A DNA stretch of 64,000 bases, from the NCBI RefSeq assembly GCF_000384235.1, contig NZ_KB913033.1, positions 2,239,164 through 2,303,163 on the forward strand, written 5' to 3'. Positions 38,406 through 46,723 of the stretch are shown here, piece after piece. The position numbers were made by a program, and so were the translations under genes. The notes beneath the pieces were generated by a model. It ran no database searches and was not told the origin of the DNA. It saw nothing but the letters and a program-made list of their open reading frames with translations. Source of the stretch: Hydrogenovibrio halophilus DSM 15072 (GTDB lineage: Bacteria > Pseudomonadota > Gammaproteobacteria > Thiomicrospirales > Thiomicrospiraceae). The stretch's first letter is position 1, and each line of letters begins with the position of its first letter.

Positions 38406-38971
38406 GGACGAATCAATACCTTGGTGCCTGCACCGACCCGATCAAACAACGCCAGGATGTCGGCATTGTGCAGGCGAATGCAACCATGGGATCGGGCCAC
38501 GCCCATCGGCTCCGAATCGGGCGTGCCGTGAAAATAAATGAACCGCTGCATGCTGTCACAGTCCCCCAGACGATTGACGCCCGGCTCCAATCCAGACAAC
38601 CAGAGAATCCGGGTCAGAATCCAGTCCCGATCCGGGTACCGGGACGCCAGCTGTGGCGAATGGATTTCGCCCGTCGGTCGACGCCCCTTAAACACGGTAT
38701 TGACCGGAGCACCGGCACCGATTTTTGCCCGGATCTGATGCCAGCCCAGCGGCGTCTGCCCCGAGTTCTTACGCTGACCCACGCCCTTTTCGCCTGTGCT
38801 GACATCACAAAACCACCAGGCCTGGTGATGTAACTGCGCCAGCGTCAACGCCTCCGGTGCCAGGTCTGAATCCGAATCGGATGTCACCGGCAAATGCCAA
38901 AGGCGCTGTTGTGAAATGGACACACAGATCCAGCCTTGATCAGGAACATGGGCAGAGACGGCTTCGGTCAT
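38402..38971 (-). CDS. YkuD-domain L,D-transpeptidase-fold protein, apparently cytosolic
   Basis: The 189-residue product has the YkuD catalytic signature: HGTPDSEPMGVARSHGCIRL, with the nucleophilic Cys near residue 164 and His near 148. YkuD enzymes cross-link peptidoglycan or act as L,D-carboxypeptidases. There is no signal peptide, unlike classical transpeptidases, and the gene is fused by overlap to a peptide ABC importer and followed by nagZ. A cytosolic L,D-carboxypeptidase in murein recycling is therefore plausible. The ATG at 38971 is used; a GTG four codons up is possible. Confidence 0.85.
   Translation of the reverse strand: MTEAVSAHVPDQGWICVSISQQRLWHLPVTSDSDSDLAPEALTLAQLHHQAWWFCDVSTGEKGVGQRKNSGQTPLGWHQIRAKIGAGAPVNTVFKGRRPTGEIHSPQLASRYPDRDWILTRILWLSGLEPGVNRLGDCDSMQRFIYFHGTPDSEPMGVARSHGCIRLHNADILALFDRVGAGTKVLIRP
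38815..38826. repeat. ACCAGGCCTGGT palindrome, copy 9
   Basis: Lies in the N-terminal third of the YkuD gene and encodes His-Gln-Ala-Trp-Trp. The flanks (AAACC, GATG) are poorly conserved. Confidence 0.9.
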
Positions 38972-38989
38972 GATGTCACCCACATGGAT

Positions 38990-39547
38990 TCATGACAGTG
39001 GGGATTCGACAAACACCGCCGAACGATAAGCCTGCCAGACCGCGTCCGACAAAGGCATGCCCAATGCTCCGGGCTTGTGTTTCATCCGGTGGCTGGCTTT
39101 GATCACACCTTCGACCAGCGCGTGTGCCCACTCGGCCGTCATGCCCGGCTTGACCCAGCCATCGGTGGCCAGCTCCTCAAACAGCACGGAAAAGCGCTGC
39201 TCCCAATGCTCTATCTGGTCGCGACAGGCCTGCGGGTGGCCACTTTGCTCAAACACATCCAGCAAAAACGTGTGGGCTTCCACCACATTCAAAGTCCGAC
39301 GCAGCAATTGCTCCATGCGGGTCATCACAGGCAACTGCATGGCTTCGATGTCGTCATAGACCGACATGATTCGTTGCATGAATGCCTGCAGAATGGCTTC
39401 CAGCAATGCCTCGCGCCCGTCAAAATGGCGGTGCAGGGTCATGCGGCTGACTCCGGCGGTTTCGGCAATGTCTTTCAGAGGCGCAGCGGGATTCTCATTC
39501 CAGACCTGGGTCGCCGCCGATAAAATTTTACGTGTGGTGTCTTTCAC
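38990..39547 (-). CDS. TetR-family transcriptional regulator
   Basis: The 185-residue product has an N-terminal helix-turn-helix (PLKDIAETAGVSRMTLHRHFDGREALLEAI, about residues 23-52) and a variable ligand-binding C-terminal domain. The start is GTG at 39547 after AGG. It lies 18 nt before the YkuD gene and between the two parts of the peptide transporter, so it may control that locus. A possible operator overlaps its start. Ligand unknown. Confidence 0.88.
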   Translation of the reverse strand: MKDTTRKILSAATQVWNENPAAPLKDIAETAGVSRMTLHRHFDGREALLEAILQAFMQRIMSVYDDIEAMQLPVMTRMEQLLRRTLNVVEAHTFLLDVFEQSGHPQACRDQIEHWEQRFSVLFEELATDGWVKPGMTAEWAHALVEGVIKASHRMKHKPGALGMPLSDAVWQAYRSAVFVESPLS

Positions 39548-39563
39548 AATGTCACCTTACATT
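39548..39563. promoter_or_regulatory. Possible TetR operator before the regulator gene
   Basis: AATGTCACCTTACATT has five-base inverted arms (AATGT/ACATT) around six bases, directly before the GTG start and covering its ribosome site. The position suits autoregulation. Weak evidence on length alone. Confidence 0.3.
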
Positions 39564-39637
39564 TCCCGCCAGATCTCAAAAAGGGTGATTGTAGCCGAGC
39601 CTCAGCTCCCTGCCAACTCTGCGCCAGAATGACAACG

Positions 39638-41233
39638 TCAAGCGTCGGTGACTCTGGCGGTTTTGGTCACCTTCAACAACCCATCCAGCCGTCCGTCTGC
39701 ATACAGGCGGTAGCCCTTTATTTCCGGTCGGTGAACCACATATTGATCCTCATACCAGAGCGGCATCACCGCCAGGGTCGATTGCAGGTGGCGTTGCAGG
39801 CGTCGATACAATTGGGCCTGTGTTCTCAGATCCGTCGCGGCCACCGCTTGATCAATCAATTCATCGGCAAGGGGATCGACATAACGCCCACGGTTTGCGC
39901 CTTTGGGCGGCAGGGCCTGGCTGTGAAACACATACTCGAAAATATCCGGACTTTTCACGCCCACCCAAGCCAGACTGTAGAGCTGAAAGCGCCCCTGCTT
40001 GATGTCATTGTAAAAGGTGCCCCAGTCATAACTCTGCACCGACAGATCAATGCCGATGGCTTTCAGTTGAGACTGGTATACCGTGGCCAGACGGATGCGG
40101 GTGGCATCGGACGAAGTCTTGAAACTCAATGGCAGTTGACCGTCGGCATCAAACCATTCCGGGTGGCGCCGACGCAAGGTGGCCAAGTGACGTCGGGCGC
40201 GATCCGGCTGGTAGGTCACTTGCTCAAGGTCCTTGACCCCAGCCCAGTGCTGAGGCACCAGCAACCCGCCCGCCAGTTTGGCCCGTCCCTGAAACACCGC
40301 GTCCACAATCGCCTGACGGTCGATGCCCATGGCAATGGCTTCGCGCAATTCCGGTGCGGCCAATCGTTCATCGGAAAAATTGAAGCCAATGTAACCGAAG
40401 CCGGTGCCCGCCGCCCAGTCGACCCTCAGATCAGGGTGGTTCTGGCAGTAGGTGGCCAGCTCCGGTGACAGATCATTCTGAACCAAATCCAGTTCGCCCT
40501 TGCGAAGCTTCAACACCCTGACGGTGGCGTCCTTGACCGGCCGAAACACCAACGCCACCCCATCGGCACGGCGCAAGACCAACTTCTGCTCGCTGGCTGA
40601 AACAAACTCACAGGGGCCGGCTCCAATGGGACGATCCTGAAAACGGTGCCCACGTTTGAGCAGCGCAGCCGGCAGTATGCCCAACACCAGTCGCCCGACA
40701 AACAAAGGGTCCGATTCAGAAAGGAAAAAATCCACCGTGGACTCCGAAAGCGCCGTCACTTCCTGTAGATGTTTGAGGGCCCCACGATGTGGCGAACCGG
40801 TCGCTGGATCCAGCACCGAACGATAGGTTGCTGCCACATCGTAGGCATTCAGGCGCGTGGCATCGGTTGATTCATATGCATGAAAGCGGGGAAAGGTCTG
40901 CAAGGTAAAACGGTAATGCGTGGGCGACAACCGCTCCCAGTCGGCCAGATCCGGTATCGGTTCAAAAGCGTCATTGAAATCAATCAACTGGCGATACAGC
41001 AAACGGTTGATCCGGCTGGAAAGCGCATCGGTGGCAAAGCGTGGGTCCAGCATACGCGGGCGGCTGGTCACGCCCATTTGAATGACCTGGGTCTCCGGTA
41101 TTTCCGGCTGAGACGAACCGCAGGCAGACAGACCGACGCCGCTCGCCACCAGCGCGGCTGAGCGTGTCAGAAAAGCCCTGCGTCCCGCGTCGCCGGGTTC
41201 AGCATCGGAGGCGTGACCCCAACCGGAACCCAT
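39638..41233 (-). CDS. Peptide-type ABC transporter substrate-binding lipoprotein
   Basis: The 531-residue product belongs to the SBP family 5 (DppA/OppA/MppA type): LDPRFATDALSSRINRLLY near the start, EGxP-type lid segments, and a typical late sequence RRLQRHLQSTLAVMPLWYEDQ. The N-terminus has a twin-arginine motif (GRRAFLTR) followed by a lipobox ending in LSAC, so it should be exported by Tat and lipid-anchored. It lies three bases after the TolC-like gene and upstream of the TetR and permease genes, and is the likely receptor for that importer. Confidence 0.9.
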   Translation of the reverse strand: MGSGWGHASDAEPGDAGRRAFLTRSAALVASGVGLSACGSSQPEIPETQVIQMGVTSRPRMLDPRFATDALSSRINRLLYRQLIDFNDAFEPIPDLADWERLSPTHYRFTLQTFPRFHAYESTDATRLNAYDVAATYRSVLDPATGSPHRGALKHLQEVTALSESTVDFFLSESDPLFVGRLVLGILPAALLKRGHRFQDRPIGAGPCEFVSASEQKLVLRRADGVALVFRPVKDATVRVLKLRKGELDLVQNDLSPELATYCQNHPDLRVDWAAGTGFGYIGFNFSDERLAAPELREAIAMGIDRQAIVDAVFQGRAKLAGGLLVPQHWAGVKDLEQVTYQPDRARRHLATLRRRHPEWFDADGQLPLSFKTSSDATRIRLATVYQSQLKAIGIDLSVQSYDWGTFYNDIKQGRFQLYSLAWVGVKSPDIFEYVFHSQALPPKGANRGRYVDPLADELIDQAVAATDLRTQAQLYRRLQRHLQSTLAVMPLWYEDQYVVHRPEIKGYRLYADGRLDGLLKVTKTARVTDA

Positions 41234-41236
41234 CAA

Positions 41237-42637
41237 TCAGGTTGCGTCCGCGTCCGGCATCACATCCGGCACGGTTTCTTCGCGCGGTTCCGAAAGCAGA
41301 CGTTCAAAACGCTGCAATGTCTCCGGGGTCAGAGTACCGGCCGCCGATTCGAGTCTCAGACGACTGAGAACCACATTGTGCAGGGATTCGGCCAGGTTGC
41401 GCCGTGCCTGGAACATGTTGGTCCGGGCGGTCAGCACTTCAAGCAGATTGCGAAGGCCCACATTGTAGCCTTCTTCCGCGGCTTCCAGAAACGCGTCGTT
41501 AGAGACCACGGCCGCACGGTTGGCGCGAACCAGCTCCAGCCCTCTCTCAAGGTTGCGAGCCTGAATGCGCGCATTCAGGCGGGCCGATTCCCGCGCGTTG
41601 CGCAGGGACTGATTGGCCGCCTGATAACTGGCCCGTGCCTGAGCCACTTTGGCCGAAGTGCCGCCGCCGGAATACAGGGGCAGGCTGGCGTAAACGCCCA
41701 GATTCAGCCCGTTGGCGTCATTGTAATTCATCGCATAGGCATCGTCGTAGCCGGAATAACTCTGGTGCTGATACTGCGCCCGCACGTCGACACTGACCCA
41801 GTGGCCGGACTTCTCCACTTCGATCGTTTTGGATGCCACGGCGGCCGCTTCCTGTGACTGCAATACCGCCAAATTGCGGGATTCGGCTTTTTCTTCCCAG
41901 GTCAGCACATTCACAGGCTGCATGCTCAACTGCGTGTCCAGACGGATTTCCTTCAAATCCGTCACTGGCTGACCGGTCAATTTCATCAACTCTTCTCTGG
42001 CCACATCCAGATCGTTTTCCGCAGAAATACGCTGCGATTTGGACAGATCAAAGCTGGACTTGGACTGCAGCACATCGGTTTTGCTGGCCAGCCCCACATC
42101 CGCGGAGGCCTGAGCGCGTTCCCACTGGGTTCTGTCAGAATTTTCCCGGGCCTTGGCCAGACGCACGTCTTCCAGCGCCAGCAACACTTTGAAATAGGCA
42201 TCGGTCACCCGTTCGATCACACTCTGCTCGGCTTCCCGCAACGCGTATTCGGCCTGCTGCCGCTGGAATTCGGCCTGATCGTAACGCGCAAACTGGTCCT
42301 TGCGATACAGAGTCTGGGTCAAGCTGACCCCGGCCTGACGCCGGGTATTGTCACGCCCATCCTGATCCGATTCCTGCCGGGTCATGTCCGCATCGACGGA
42401 AATCTGCGGCAAAAGCGGTGCACGATTGATCTCGAGCACCTGTTTATCGGCTTCGTATTGGGCACGGGCCTGGGCCAACTGCGCATCGTGCGTGACCGCC
42501 ATCTGGTACACGTCCATCAGCCCGGCCGAGGCCAGCGCCTGCCCCATCCATCCGGTCAGCCCCAAAGCCACGACCAGCTTTTTCCAGTCTGTGCGCCCAA
42601 CGCGCCGCGTTGTATCAGAATTCGAGCAGTTTTTCAT
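41237..42637 (-). CDS. tolC: TolC-like outer membrane efflux protein
   Basis: The 466-residue product has a signal peptide (cleaved near QALAS) and two repeats of the outer-membrane efflux family, each with a coiled-coil hairpin. LMDVYQMAVTHDAQLAQARAQ marks the first and YNVGLRNLLEVLTARTNMFQAR the second. It could be the exit duct for type I secretion or RND pumps. No pump genes lie nearby. The ATG at 42637 follows GGAG and lies 23 bases inside the CYTH gene end. Confidence 0.9.
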   Translation of the reverse strand: MKNCSNSDTTRRVGRTDWKKLVVALGLTGWMGQALASAGLMDVYQMAVTHDAQLAQARAQYEADKQVLEINRAPLLPQISVDADMTRQESDQDGRDNTRRQAGVSLTQTLYRKDQFARYDQAEFQRQQAEYALREAEQSVIERVTDAYFKVLLALEDVRLAKARENSDRTQWERAQASADVGLASKTDVLQSKSSFDLSKSQRISAENDLDVAREELMKLTGQPVTDLKEIRLDTQLSMQPVNVLTWEEKAESRNLAVLQSQEAAAVASKTIEVEKSGHWVSVDVRAQYQHQSYSGYDDAYAMNYNDANGLNLGVYASLPLYSGGGTSAKVAQARASYQAANQSLRNARESARLNARIQARNLERGLELVRANRAAVVSNDAFLEAAEEGYNVGLRNLLEVLTARTNMFQARRNLAESLHNVVLSRLRLESAAGTLTPETLQRFERLLSEPREETVPDVMPDADAT

Positions 42638-43133
42638 CGTCACTCCATTGGCAATAGGGTTTCTGGCTGAGACTGATATTATAGAATCTGGGCAGTTCGG
42701 TCACTTCTTTTGTGACCCAGTCCGGCAGCGCTACCTGATCGTCTTCCGTGGCCATCTCCACTTCGGCCACAATCAAACCGTCATTGTCACCGAGAAAGAC
42801 GTCCACCTCCCACACATGTGACTTGAATGTAACATAATGACGATTTTTTTCAATCACCGGTCCCACTGTCAGAGTGGATAACATGGTTTTTGCATCATTC
42901 AGATCGATCGGGTATTCGTATTCATCCCGGCTCAATCCGATTTCCAGGCTTTTGATATTGATGTTGGCCTGATCGTCTTCCACCCGGATGCGCACCGAAC
43001 TTTTGGCCCCAGGCTGGGTCATGTCATTCAGGTAGCCCTGAGCGAAATGTTTCACCTGATGCGCGTCTTTCACCGCCGCTTCCTGCCACTTGGCCGCATC
43101 CACCAAAAATTTGCGTTCAATCTCTCTTGCCAT
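42615..43133 (-). CDS. CYTH-domain protein, probable inorganic triphosphatase
   Basis: The 172-residue product begins MAREIERKFLV, the ExExK triphosphate-tunnel signature, and has the charged strands expected of the family (RIRVEDDQANINIKS, VDVFLGDNDGLIVAEVEM). Bacterial short CYTH proteins usually hydrolyse inorganic triphosphate. The ATG at 43133 fits the signature exactly; the open frame extends further without support. It lies 28 nt after cysM. Confidence 0.9.
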   Translation of the reverse strand: MAREIERKFLVDAAKWQEAAVKDAHQVKHFAQGYLNDMTQPGAKSSVRIRVEDDQANINIKSLEIGLSRDEYEYPIDLNDAKTMLSTLTVGPVIEKNRHYVTFKSHVWEVDVFLGDNDGLIVAEVEMATEDDQVALPDWVTKEVTELPRFYNISLSQKPYCQWSDDEKLLEF

Positions 43134-43161
43134 ATTTCTCTGTGCCTTTTGCTTTGATCGT

Positions 43162-44076
43162 TTAACGCAGTTCACTGGCGTGAAGGACATTCCCGTCCAG
43201 GTAGACGCCGGTTGACAGATATCGATCACCCCGATCGCAAACAATGGTCACCACCACCGAATTGGGCACCTCACGGGCAATCTGCAAGGCACCGGCCAAA
43301 GCCCCGCCCGAGGAAACCCCGGCAAAAATGCCTTCGGTCGCCGCCAGTTTTCGCATGGTGGTTTCCGCACGCTCCTGCGGCATGTCAATGATTCGATCCA
43401 CCCGGCGATCATCGTAAATATCGGGCAGATAGGCCTGCGACCAGCGCCGGATACCGGGAATGGCCGCCCCTTCTTCGGGCTGAAGTCCGACGATTTCAAT
43501 GTCGGGGTTTTGTTCCTTCAGATACATGGAGGTGCCCATAATGGTGCCGGTGGTGCCCATGGCACTGACGAAATGGGTGATTTTCCGGTCGCTCTGCTGC
43601 CAGATTTCGGGGCCGGTGGAGTGGTAATGCGCCATCGGATTGTCCGGGTTGGCGAACTGGTCCAGCACCCGTCCCTGTCCCTCTCGCGCCAGTCGTGCGG
43701 CCAGGTCTCTGGCTCCTTCCATGCCTTCGTCCTGCGACACCAGAATCAATTCGGCGCCATAAGCGGTCATGGCCGCCCGACGTTCCTGAGACATATTGGC
43801 CGGCATGATCAGGCGCATCCGATACCCCAGCATGGCCGCGACCATCGCCAACGCAATGCCGGTATTGCCACTGGTGGCTTCGATCAGGGTGTCGCCTGGC
43901 TGGATCTCGCCGCGTTTCTGGGCTTGCAGAATCATATTCAAGGCGGGCCGGTCCTTGACCGACCCGGCCGGATTGTTGCCTTCCAGTTTGGCCAGGACCA
44001 CCGACCCGTTATCGAAGTCGACCATCCGTTGCAATCGCACCAAAGGCGTGTGCCCGACCGTGTCCATCAATGTCAT
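43162..44076 (-). CDS. cysM: Cysteine synthase B
   Basis: CysM is a PLP enzyme that makes cysteine (or S-sulfocysteine) from O-acetylserine and sulfide or thiosulfate. The 304-residue product has the PLP lysine in EGNNPAGSVKDRPALNM, TSGNTGIAL for phosphate binding and GTTGTIMG, with features (NNPAGSVKDRPAL) typical of CysM over CysK. GGGAGG precedes the ATG, which overlaps the prenyltransferase gene by four bases. Confidence 0.93.
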   Translation of the reverse strand: MTLMDTVGHTPLVRLQRMVDFDNGSVVLAKLEGNNPAGSVKDRPALNMILQAQKRGEIQPGDTLIEATSGNTGIALAMVAAMLGYRMRLIMPANMSQERRAAMTAYGAELILVSQDEGMEGARDLAARLAREGQGRVLDQFANPDNPMAHYHSTGPEIWQQSDRKITHFVSAMGTTGTIMGTSMYLKEQNPDIEIVGLQPEEGAAIPGIRRWSQAYLPDIYDDRRVDRIIDMPQERAETTMRKLAATEGIFAGVSSGGALAGALQIAREVPNSVVVTIVCDRGDRYLSTGVYLDGNVLHASELR

Positions 44077-44993
44077 TGCATTCCTCCCATCCAGATGCCG
44101 GTGGCGACCAGTGCCGGGGTCAGAAGCACCACCGCCACATTCCAGCCCAGAATCGGGCGCAGTCGCGACAGATTACAGTGATCACGCAACACCCGCCAGC
44201 TCAGTGGCAAGGCCAGCAACAGTGTGACAAACCCCAGAGCCGCCAGTAATGGCAACTCACCCAGCAAAATCGCCACCGCAAGAGACGCATAGCTCAGCCC
44301 CAGAAACTGCACAAAGACGGTGCCACTGGCCGCCGTACCCAACCACATTGGCAGACTGACCCGCCCCACTCGGGCATCGGCCGCCGCATCCGGGAACTGA
44401 TTGAGCAGCAGCAAATTGTTCACCAGAAAAAACACCATCAACGAGAGCATCACCATGGTCCATGACACCCTCCCGGTCAGAAGCAGCTCGGTGCCCAGCA
44501 TCATGACCGGACCAAATGCCAGCCCGGGAGCGATGAGCATCACAAAAGGCCGATGGGTCAGGTAACGGGTGTAAAACACCACCAGCCCCAGACCGACCAG
44601 CCCGAACCAGAAGAGCGCACCCTGTTGAGACACGACCAGAAACAGCCCGGCGACGGCAATCATGCCGACCAGAAACCAGGCCACACGTGCGACCAGACCG
44701 GCGGCCTCAGGACATGCCTGCAGAGCGCCGCTGCCGCCACTGAAAGGCGTTCTCGCCGTCATCTCATCCAGACCGGACAAGGCGTCGTCGTATTCATTGA
44801 GCAGATTCACACTGACATGGGCCGCCAGCGCCAGCCACAACACCAAAACCCAGTAACTGCTGTTCGCGCTCATCATGGCCTGATCCACCACGGCAAACGT
44901 CAACGCCATCACCGCCAGCGTCAGTAACAGAAACGGTGGCCGTGCGGCCTGCCAGACGGCTTTAAGCTGTGAACAGGTCGCCTTGGACGCCAT
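44073..44993 (-). CDS. UbiA-family prenyltransferase (MenA-like)
   Basis: The 306-residue integral membrane protein has about eight helices and the two aspartate-rich motifs of the family: NEYDDALSGLDE near residue 70 and NQFPDAAADARVG near 195. These bind prenyl diphosphate and magnesium. It resembles 1,4-dihydroxy-2-naphthoate prenyltransferases more than UbiA, but no other quinone gene is near, so the acceptor is uncertain. The ATG at 44993 is chosen because a TATAAT element lies just upstream of it. It is coupled to cysM. Confidence 0.82.
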   Translation of the reverse strand: MASKATCSQLKAVWQAARPPFLLLTLAVMALTFAVVDQAMMSANSSYWVLVLWLALAAHVSVNLLNEYDDALSGLDEMTARTPFSGGSGALQACPEAAGLVARVAWFLVGMIAVAGLFLVVSQQGALFWFGLVGLGLVVFYTRYLTHRPFVMLIAPGLAFGPVMMLGTELLLTGRVSWTMVMLSLMVFFLVNNLLLLNQFPDAAADARVGRVSLPMWLGTAASGTVFVQFLGLSYASLAVAILLGELPLLAALGFVTLLLALPLSWRVLRDHCNLSRLRPILGWNVAVVLLTPALVATGIWMGGMQ

Positions 44994-45039
44994 CCGGGAA
45001 AATGCTCCTTGTCTTGTTTTGACCATTATAACGCATCTG

Positions 45040-45870
45040 TTATGGCACATCCTTCTCAAGGGCCCGATAGCCATCCAGTCGTTGAAACCACCCTTCCAGC
45101 CAGCGTTGCTCATTTTTTTCCGGCGGCGCCAACTGAGTGCGCTGTTTCAGCACCGATCTGGCGGCCCGGACAAACCCGTCCAGCCATTCCGCGGAGCTGA
45201 GTTGTGAGTCAAACAACGTGTTCGGCATGGCCTGCAACACATCCAACAGACCCCAGCCCTGTCCCTGATAGCGCTCTCTCGGATTGGCGCCGATGCCTTT
45301 GAAATTGGCATAGTCCAACAGGGCCAGCACCCCGGCTTCAAACTGAAAAAAAGGCGCAAGCCGCTGGCGCAAGGCCCTGGCAACAGGGTCGGGCAATTCG
45401 GACAACTGCGTTTTCAGACGGGATTGAAAGCGTTGCACAATGAACGCGGCCTGATGCGGTTTGGTCGCCATCAACCAATCACGCAGGCTTTCCAGCTCCT
45501 CAGAAGACCAGGCCTGGTAAAAATGGGAACGGTCGCGCCAGGGAAAGGGCAAATCGGGTTGGCGCAACCAGTCCGGCGCCGGCACCCGGGCATCGACAAA
45601 ACGCACCATCGCCGGAAAAGTCGGTTCAAACGGCACGGCCACCCCGGGCGGCACCCAGATAAAATGGCCAATGCCAAAGGAGGGAAAAGGCTCGTTGGGA
45701 CTCCAGTAGGTCAGAAAACGTGCCTGACCGCCAGTCTCATTCTGCTCAATGATGTCAGCGAGCCGCTCGGTGTCCAGACCCGTCAGCCGGATCGAATCCG
45801 CTCGAAGGTCGGTGCTCCCCACGGCCAACAGCATGACCAGCAACATGGCCAATATCAGGCCACGCAACAC
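45040..45870 (-). CDS. Uncharacterised secreted protein with GIGHFIW motif
   Basis: The roughly 276-residue product has a signal peptide (LRGLILAMLLVMLLAVGSTDLRADS) and then NETGGQARFLTYWSPNEPFP and SFGIGHFIWVP. I recall similar chains as conserved hypotheticals in other gammaproteobacteria but know no function. The Glu-rich start and GIGHF segment vaguely recall lysozyme-like folds; this is speculation. The start is uncertain: a GTG at 45870 fits the signal peptide, and no strong ribosome site is seen. A palindrome copy is inside. It follows the GST gene by 29 nt. Confidence 0.65.
   Translation of the reverse strand: MLRGLILAMLLVMLLAVGSTDLRADSIRLTGLDTERLADIIEQNETGGQARFLTYWSPNEPFPSFGIGHFIWVPPGVAVPFEPTFPAMVRFVDARVPAPDWLRQPDLPFPWRDRSHFYQAWSSEELESLRDWLMATKPHQAAFIVQRFQSRLKTQLSELPDPVARALRQRLAPFFQFEAGVLALLDYANFKGIGANPRERYQGQGWGLLDVLQAMPNTLFDSQLSSAEWLDGFVRAARSVLKQRTQLAPPEKNEQRWLEGWFQRLDGYRALEKDVP
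45507..45518. repeat. ACCAGGCCTGGT palindrome, copy 10
   Basis: Lies inside the GIGHFIW protein gene and encodes Tyr-Gln-Ala-Trp-Ser. The right flank keeps the A run (AAAAATG), the left flank is GAAG. Confidence 0.9.
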
Positions 45871-45899
45871 CTTACCAACCCGGCCTGTCGTATTCGGGT

Positions 45900-46574
45900 T
45901 TATTGACAGCGCCCGGCCAGATAACCGCCGTCCACATTGCGCAGCATGCCCAGATACATTTGCGGCAATTCGGGCACCACCGAGGTTTGCACACACTCTT
46001 CGGCCAGCAGTTTTTCCGACCACTTCCGCATTTTGGGCAGATCGGTCAGGAAGTTCAAATCGCAGGCTTCCGCCAAATAGCCCAATCGCATGAAAAACGG
46101 CGCAAACGCCGCGTCGATCAGACAGAAATCCTTGCCATTGAAAAAGGACTTTCCGGAATGGACGTCTTCCAGCTTGTGCAAACGCCCGATCATCTGGTCG
46201 CGCACTGCATTGAAATCGTCTTCACTGGTCGCATGCGCCAGTTTGAACAGGTCCACATTCAAGTCGCCACCAAAACTGATCCAGGCGCGGTTTTTGGCCT
46301 TGATCAGGGCATCCTGCGGGTGCAGGGATGGCGGCGTGACTTCGTCCACATACTCCTGAATCACCGAGGACTCGAACAGCACCTCTTTGCCGACTTTCAA
46401 CACAGGCACTTTGCCCAGCGGCGAAACCTGCTCAAACCATTCCGGCGGGTTGCTCAAATCGATGTAGGTGATGTCAAAATCCACCTGCTTCTTTTTGAGT
46501 ACAATCACCGCTCTTTGCACAAACGGACAGAGTTTAAAGCTGATCAGTTCCATTTTTTTCGCCTTGTTGGACAT
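45900..46574 (-). CDS. Glutathione S-transferase family protein
   Basis: The 224-residue product has an N-terminal thioredoxin-like domain (LISFKLCPFVQRAVIVLKKK, then SPLGKVPVLKVGKEVLFESSVIQEYVDE) and an all-helical C-terminal domain with LIDAAFAPFFMRL. The CPF at the active site suggests a Cys-type (omega/beta-like) GST rather than a Tyr or Ser type. The ATG at 46574 follows GAGG. Substrate unknown. Confidence 0.88.
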   Translation of the reverse strand: MSNKAKKMELISFKLCPFVQRAVIVLKKKQVDFDITYIDLSNPPEWFEQVSPLGKVPVLKVGKEVLFESSVIQEYVDEVTPPSLHPQDALIKAKNRAWISFGGDLNVDLFKLAHATSEDDFNAVRDQMIGRLHKLEDVHSGKSFFNGKDFCLIDAAFAPFFMRLGYLAEACDLNFLTDLPKMRKWSEKLLAEECVQTSVVPELPQMYLGMLRNVDGGYLAGRCQ

Positions 46575-46723
46575 GGGCCGGTTCCTCAATTGCTTCTGTG
46601 CCCTTTGCATGCATCAGAGCGGGTAAAAAACGGTCAAAACGTTTCCCATTCTGATGGTGCAAGGGCGCTCTTCAAAGCCTACATGATACAAACTCAGACG
46701 CTGGCGTCAAATCGAGACGACAT

